64,000 nucleotides of DNA from J038 sp034437535 (GTDB lineage Bacteria > Chloroflexota > Anaerolineae > Aggregatilineales > Phototrophicaceae), in contig DAOTTZ010000102.1 in the NCBI GenBank assembly GCA_034437535.1, positions 39,070 to 103,069 of the forward strand. The letters run 5' to 3'. Each line of letters begins with the position of its first letter. The stretch's first letter is position 1. Of this stretch, positions 60,171 through 64,000 are shown piece after piece. The notes beneath the pieces are model-generated. The model worked only from the letters and a program-made list of their open reading frames with translations, was not told the origin of the DNA and did not search any database. Position numbers and translations under genes: made by a program.

Positions 60171-61025
60171 ATGCGATCAATTGCACTGATTACAGATTTC
60201 GGTGTTCAAGATACTTATGTCGGAGTGATGAAAGGGGTGATGCGTGACATTCACCCCGAAGCCCAGTTTATTGACATCACGCACGCCGTCGCACCGCAAC
60301 ATGTGCGAGAAGCCGCGTTCGCGTTGTTGATAGCCTATTCCTATTTCCCGGCGGGGACGGTATTTCTGGTCGTCGTCGATCCTGGGGTAGGCAGTACGCG
60401 CCAGCCGATTGCGGTGCAGGCCGGGGATTATTACTTTGTTGCGCCGGATAACGGCGTGCTGAGTTATGCCCTGGCACACTTCGACCAGACCACTGCCGTC
60501 CAGATCACCGAGCATACTCTGCCGCACATCAGCCGGACGTTTCATGGTCGCGATGTGTTTGCGCCAGCGGCGGCTCATCTGGCGGCGGGCCAACCACTCG
60601 CTTCGCTCGGCCCGGCGATGCAGGAATTGGTACATCTGCCGGTGCCTTTGCTAGAAGTCGCCGGGCGGCGGGTTAAAGGTGAGGTCTTGCATATCGACCA
60701 CTTCGGCAACATCATCACCAGTATCGGTCGTTTGACGATACCGGAAGCCGGGCGTCTGACGTTGAACACAGCCTTTCAACCCGCTACAGGCAACGTGCCG
60801 ATCAATCCAGAGTCGGCCCAGGTACGAATCAATGAGACCAACATCACGGCGATCCAGCAGGCTTATGCCGACGTCCGGCGTGGGGATCTGCTGGCTCTGG
60901 TGGGTAGTAGTGGTTTCCTGGAGATTTCGGTCAACCAGGGGAACGCCGCCGACCGGTTGGATGCCGCCGTCGGGGATCGTGTCGAGATCAGCATAGGGGA
61001 TATTGATGCAGCAATTCGTAATTGA
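60171..61025 (+). CDS. S-adenosyl-L-methionine hydrolase (adenosine-forming), DUF62 family
   Basis: The family hydrolyses SAM to adenosine and methionine using an activated water; fluorinases and chlorinases are relatives. Conserved blocks are ALITDFGVQDTYVGVMKGV (substrate Asp), DITHAVAPQHVREAAFAL, VFLVVVDPGVGSTR and HIDHFGNIITSI. The halide-binding insertion of fluorinases is not evident, so the hydrolase function is preferred. The ATG at 60171 has AGGGAG 6-8 bases upstream. Its 3' end overlaps the next gene by 20 bases, indicating coupling. It is divergent from the his operon. Confidence 0.9.
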   Translation: MRSIALITDFGVQDTYVGVMKGVMRDIHPEAQFIDITHAVAPQHVREAAFALLIAYSYFPAGTVFLVVVDPGVGSTRQPIAVQAGDYYFVAPDNGVLSYALAHFDQTTAVQITEHTLPHISRTFHGRDVFAPAAAHLAAGQPLASLGPAMQELVHLPVPLLEVAGRRVKGEVLHIDHFGNIITSIGRLTIPEAGRLTLNTAFQPATGNVPINPESAQVRINETNITAIQQAYADVRRGDLLALVGSSGFLEISVNQGNAADRLDAAVGDRVEISIGDIDAAIRN

Positions 61026-62358
61026 AGGCGGGTACCCGCTGGCCGGCGATGTGACACCGGGCGGCAATAAAAATGCGATCATCAAGATGTTGCCAGCGTG
61101 TCTGTTAACCGATGAGCCGGTGATTTTGCATAATGTGCCAGAAATCGCCGATGTGGATGTCACCATCGACTTGATGCAAACCCTGGGGGCGGAGGTGACT
61201 TGGATCGCGCCTAAGACGTTGCGCGTCCATGCCCAGAACATCGAAACAGGTACGCTCGACCGGGAGAAAGCCAGCCGAACCCGTGCTAGCTTCGTCTTTG
61301 CCGGGCCGTTACTCGGTCGCCTGGGGCGGACGCAACTACCGGTGCCAGGGGGCGATGTCATCGGTGAGCGTCGGCTGGATACCCACATCGAAGCGTTCCG
61401 GCAGTTGGGGGTGGTGGTAGATTATGAACCGGGGGTGTTTACCCTGCATGTTGATCAACTCACCGGGGCGGATATTCTCCTGCGGGAGGCCAGCGTCACC
61501 GCGACGGAAAACGTGCTGATGGCGGCAGTGCTGGCGACCGGCACCACCATCATACGCAACGCCGCCAGCGAACCCCACGTCCAGGATTTGTGTCATATGC
61601 TGGTGACGATGGGTGCCCACATCGACGGCATCGGAAGCAATCGATTGGTGGTTGAAGGTGTATCGCGCCTGGGTGGGGGCGAGGCACGAGTCGGCGCGGA
61701 CTTTATGGAAGTCGGTAGTTACATCGGCGCGGCGGTGATGACGCGGGGTGAGATCCGCATCCGGCAGGCTGATCCTCATTACCTGGATATGACGGCACTT
61801 GTGTTCAAGCGATTAGGCGTGGTCTGGCAAGTCGAAGGAGAGGACATCTTCGTTCCGTCTAACCAGGCGTTGACCATCCAGCAAGACATCGGCGGACGCC
61901 TGCCGACGATCAAGGCGCAACCCTGGCCCGCTTTCCCACCGGATTTGATGAGTATTGCGCTGATTATCGCAACTCAGAGCGCGGGGGCGGTCATGTTTCA
62001 TGATTGGATGTATGAGAGCCGCTTCTTCTTCACGGATAAGCTGGTGCGGATGGGGGCACGTATTACGCTGTGTGATCCGCACCGGGTGTTAGTACAAGGG
62101 CCGACCAAGCTCAAAGGGACGCCGTATATTTCCAGCCCGGATATTCGCGCCGGGATGGCCCTGGTGCTGGCGGCTTTGGCCGCGAAGGGTGAAACGCGCA
62201 TCTCCAACATTCTACAGATTGACCGGGGCTATGAGCGCGTCGAGGAGAAATTGATCGCCCTGGGGGCCAAGATCCACCGGGAGACACTGAACCCGCTTGA
62301 GACAGCCGAGATGCGTTTGAGTGAGATTTCCAACGAATTGCCGGATGGGACATCGTAG
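61006..62358 (+). CDS. murA: UDP-N-acetylglucosamine 1-carboxyvinyltransferase (MurA-like), Asp at the Cys position
   Basis: MurA transfers enolpyruvate to UDP-GlcNAc, the first committed step of peptidoglycan synthesis. The EPT fold is clear in 450 residues. Lys22 sits in PGGNKNAIIK, and RAGMALVLAAL carries the Arg near the C-terminus. The active-site loop reads VPGGDVIGERRLDTH, with Asp117 where most MurA have the Cys that fosfomycin alkylates. Asp occurs at this position in naturally fosfomycin-resistant MurA such as those of mycobacteria and Chlamydia. The GGNKN and ERRLDTH variants are also unusual, so a divergent paralogue is possible. The ATG at 61006 has AGGGGA 7 bases upstream. Confidence 0.87.
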   Translation: MQQFVIEGGYPLAGDVTPGGNKNAIIKMLPACLLTDEPVILHNVPEIADVDVTIDLMQTLGAEVTWIAPKTLRVHAQNIETGTLDREKASRTRASFVFAGPLLGRLGRTQLPVPGGDVIGERRLDTHIEAFRQLGVVVDYEPGVFTLHVDQLTGADILLREASVTATENVLMAAVLATGTTIIRNAASEPHVQDLCHMLVTMGAHIDGIGSNRLVVEGVSRLGGGEARVGADFMEVGSYIGAAVMTRGEIRIRQADPHYLDMTALVFKRLGVVWQVEGEDIFVPSNQALTIQQDIGGRLPTIKAQPWPAFPPDLMSIALIIATQSAGAVMFHDWMYESRFFFTDKLVRMGARITLCDPHRVLVQGPTKLKGTPYISSPDIRAGMALVLAALAAKGETRISNILQIDRGYERVEEKLIALGAKIHRETLNPLETAEMRLSEISNELPDGTS

Positions 62359-62952
62359 ATGCATCTGCGGGTGCGTCCGGCCCATCGCCTGGATCTGCCG
62401 GTTGCCGGGCGGCAGATCGTGCTATGGTATGACGATGAAACCGTCGCATTTTATTATTCGTGTGATGCGGCTACCCATGCGTATGCGTTATCAAGCGGCA
62501 TTCTGGGCGATGTCTTAGATCATAATGATGAGATCTGGCTGTACCCAAGCCTGACTCAGATGCTTGTCAGGCCAGTCTCTCCACTTTTGGTTATCTACCT
62601 CACCCGGATCGGATTCGACGCGATGTTGCGCAAGGCGGTTCTTGTGCCGTATACCCCGGATGTGCATCTCAGCCCTTCTGCCTGGCAGATGTTGTTGGCC
62701 GGGTCGTGGGTGCGGGGGCGTTGGCAGGCTGATTATGACCTGAACGGGGATCCGTTAGCGCGGGATAATCTGTCGCTTGGTCTACGTGGAAAATCTGCCC
62801 GGCATTTTGCAACCGGCGGCTGGATTCATCACATCGAAGATGGACAACAGTTATACGCGCTGGCAAACCACGCCATGATCCCGGAAGCGCGACCGTATCC
62901 ACTGTATGACCCGGACACAGCCCGGCAACTGCATGTACTGATTCCCTCATGA
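62359..62952 (+). CDS. Hypothetical protein downstream of murA
   Basis: The ATG directly follows the murA stop, so the genes are probably translated together. The 197-residue protein shows no signal peptide and no motif I recognise. It is rich in Trp, Tyr and His (LWYDDETVAFYYSCDAATHAYALS, GGWIHHIEDGQQLYAL). Nothing links it to wall synthesis beyond position. Confidence 0.65.
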   Translation: MHLRVRPAHRLDLPVAGRQIVLWYDDETVAFYYSCDAATHAYALSSGILGDVLDHNDEIWLYPSLTQMLVRPVSPLLVIYLTRIGFDAMLRKAVLVPYTPDVHLSPSAWQMLLAGSWVRGRWQADYDLNGDPLARDNLSLGLRGKSARHFATGGWIHHIEDGQQLYALANHAMIPEARPYPLYDPDTARQLHVLIPS

Positions 62953-63013
62953 TTCGATCATACACCTTCGCTACACTGCTACTTGCTAAATTTAAGTCAT
63001 CATGGAGGGACGT

Positions 63014-64000
63014 ATGAGCTTACCCGATCAAGCGTATACGCAGTTTACGGACGACATCCGTATTTGCCGTCTGATAAATGGATTGTGGCAAGTTTCCGGC
63101 GCACATGGCGAAATCGACCCGACAGCCGCTGTTAACGCGATGTTTGATTATCATGCCGATGGATTGACGACCTGGGATCTGGCCGATCATTACGGCCCGG
63201 CAGAAGACTTCATCGGCGAGTTCCGGCGGCAGTTGGCCCGCCGGCAAGGGCAAGATGCACTGGCAGAGATGCAGGCGTTTACCAAGTGGGTGCCGCGACC
63301 TACCCGCATCACGGCGGATGTTGTGGAAGCCGCGATTGATAATTCCTTGCGGCGGATGCGTGTCGAATCACTCGACCTGTTGCAATTCCACTGGTGGGAA
63401 TATAGCGACTCGGGTTACCTGAGTGCGCTGAAGCAACTGGCCTTTATGGTGCGCGAAGGCAAGATCAAGACGCTTGGCCTGACGAACTTTGACACCCGTC
63501 ATCTGAAGAACCTGAAAGATAACGGCATTTTGATTAAATCGAATCAGGTGCAATATTCCATCATCGACCGCCGCCCGGAGGTGAAGATGGCCCCGTATTG
63601 CGCGGATGAAGGGATTCATCTGCTGGCGTATGGCACGTTAGCCGGGGGCTTACTCACAGATCGTTATCTCGATCAACCGGAGCCGAAACGCGCCGATCTC
63701 AATACGGCCAGCCTGCGAAAATATAAGAATATGATTGACCAATGGGGCGGGTGGGAACTGTTCCAGCGGCTCTTGCAAACCCTGGCCGAAATCGCGCAGA
63801 AGCATAACGCGACGATTGCAAATGTGGCGGTGCGTTATGTGCTGGATCGTCCGACGGTAGCCGGTGTGATCGTCGGGGCGCGGTTGGGGGTATCCGACAA
63901 CCGCGAAGAAAACAAGCAGGTGTTCAACTTCTCATTGGACGAAGACGATCTGAGCGAAATTGACGCGATCAGTGATGAGGCCAACGACTTATTCAAACGG
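63014..64000 (+). CDS. Aldo/keto reductase (partial, cut by window end)
   Basis: The frame is open from the ATG at 63014 to the last base, giving 329 residues without a stop, so the 3' end is missing. A GGAGGG ribosome-binding site lies 5 bases upstream. The TIM-barrel AKR tetrad is visible: Asp and Tyr in WDLADHYGPAED, Lys in AFTKWVPR and His in LLQFHWWEY. The NADPH-binding part includes GLTNFDTRHL, SNQVQYSII and AYGTLAGGLLTDRY. The substrate is unknown. A TACACT at 62972-62977 may be its -10, without a clear -35. Confidence 0.9.
   Translation, partial: MSLPDQAYTQFTDDIRICRLINGLWQVSGAHGEIDPTAAVNAMFDYHADGLTTWDLADHYGPAEDFIGEFRRQLARRQGQDALAEMQAFTKWVPRPTRITADVVEAAIDNSLRRMRVESLDLLQFHWWEYSDSGYLSALKQLAFMVREGKIKTLGLTNFDTRHLKNLKDNGILIKSNQVQYSIIDRRPEVKMAPYCADEGIHLLAYGTLAGGLLTDRYLDQPEPKRADLNTASLRKYKNMIDQWGGWELFQRLLQTLAEIAQKHNATIANVAVRYVLDRPTVAGVIVGARLGVSDNREENKQVFNFSLDEDDLSEIDAISDEANDLFKR

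Noticed and set aside
60171..61025. Fluorinase or chlorinase reading of the DUF62 gene
   Set aside because: No insertion typical of SAM-dependent halogenases is evident and the context is not natural-product synthesis.
1..64000. CRISPR arrays, insertion sequences, prophage, tRNA or rRNA genes
   Set aside because: I found no repeated spacer-repeat units, transposase or phage genes, and no tRNA cloverleaf or rRNA signature; gene content is core metabolism throughout. A covariance-model scan would be needed to exclude small RNAs.

Overview
The window reads as a chromosomal segment of a bacterium, most likely a member of the Chloroflexota (Anaerolineae-like). This placement is an inference. It rests on a polyphosphate glucokinase, a type-2 OMP decarboxylase, a fused PurS/PurL/PurQ enzyme, a fused CrtYcd-type lycopene cyclase and a C-x-A-P-C-W-x-G-I-T-P-G secreted module that I associate with that phylum. 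There is no rRNA, and I see no tRNA, transposon, integrase, prophage or CRISPR array. Coding density is very high: no non-coding gap exceeds about 220 bases, and many neighbouring genes overlap as ATGA, TGATG or TAATG.

Layout. (1) 59-6861, minus strand: one cell-shape and division cluster transcribed mreB-mreC-mreD-PBP2-minC-minD-minE. (2) 7005-9265: tilS and an orphan response regulator. (3) 9335-14259: secreted or membrane proteins (an esterase fused to a CapA-type domain, two unknowns, a NagZ-like GH3). (4) 14298-20517: five overlapping genes encoding a Clp ATPase with a decayed first ATPase domain, a tandem-TIR protein, an alpha/beta hydrolase, an unknown protein and a phosphohexomutase. 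(5) 20564-24915: an M23 peptidase facing purK-purE-oxidoreductase. (6) 24912-32953, minus strand: a carotenoid and photoprotection block (CrtI-like oxidoreductase, photolyase, hydrolase, SDR, then phytoene synthase, L-lactate dehydrogenase, lycopene cyclase, small membrane protein). (7) 33108-34315: two small convergent genes. (8) 34506-45460: purine operon purL-B-C-F-D-(kinase)-M-N, meeting head-on the pyrimidine operon pyrB-C-D-E-F (50100-45444). (9) 50211-57041: ppgK, MOSC protein, flavin reductase, class III aminotransferase, S9 peptidase and a DsbA-like fusion. (10) 57196-59954, minus strand: histidine operon hisH-A-F-I-E. (11) 60171-64000: SAM hydroxide adenosyltransferase, a MurA-like enzyme, an unknown and an aldo/keto reductase cut by the window end.

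How it works together: purine, pyrimidine and histidine synthesis are adjacent and all draw on PRPP. The wall and shape genes (mre, PBP2, MurA-like, NagZ-like, M23) form a second theme. The carotenoid genes and photolyase form a light or oxidative protection theme.

The most striking signal is the his leader (60124-59955). A consensus sigma-70 promoter is followed by an apparently leaderless 17-codon reading frame with tandem His codons, then by three mutually exclusive RNA helices ending in an intrinsic terminator just before hisH. It has the architecture of a ribosome-mediated histidine attenuator. Other notable points are the Clp/tandem-TIR operon, a MurA homologue with Asp in place of the fosfomycin-target Cys, a promoter immediately followed by a terminator in front of purL, and a tilS whose conserved N-terminus extends upstream of its first AUG.
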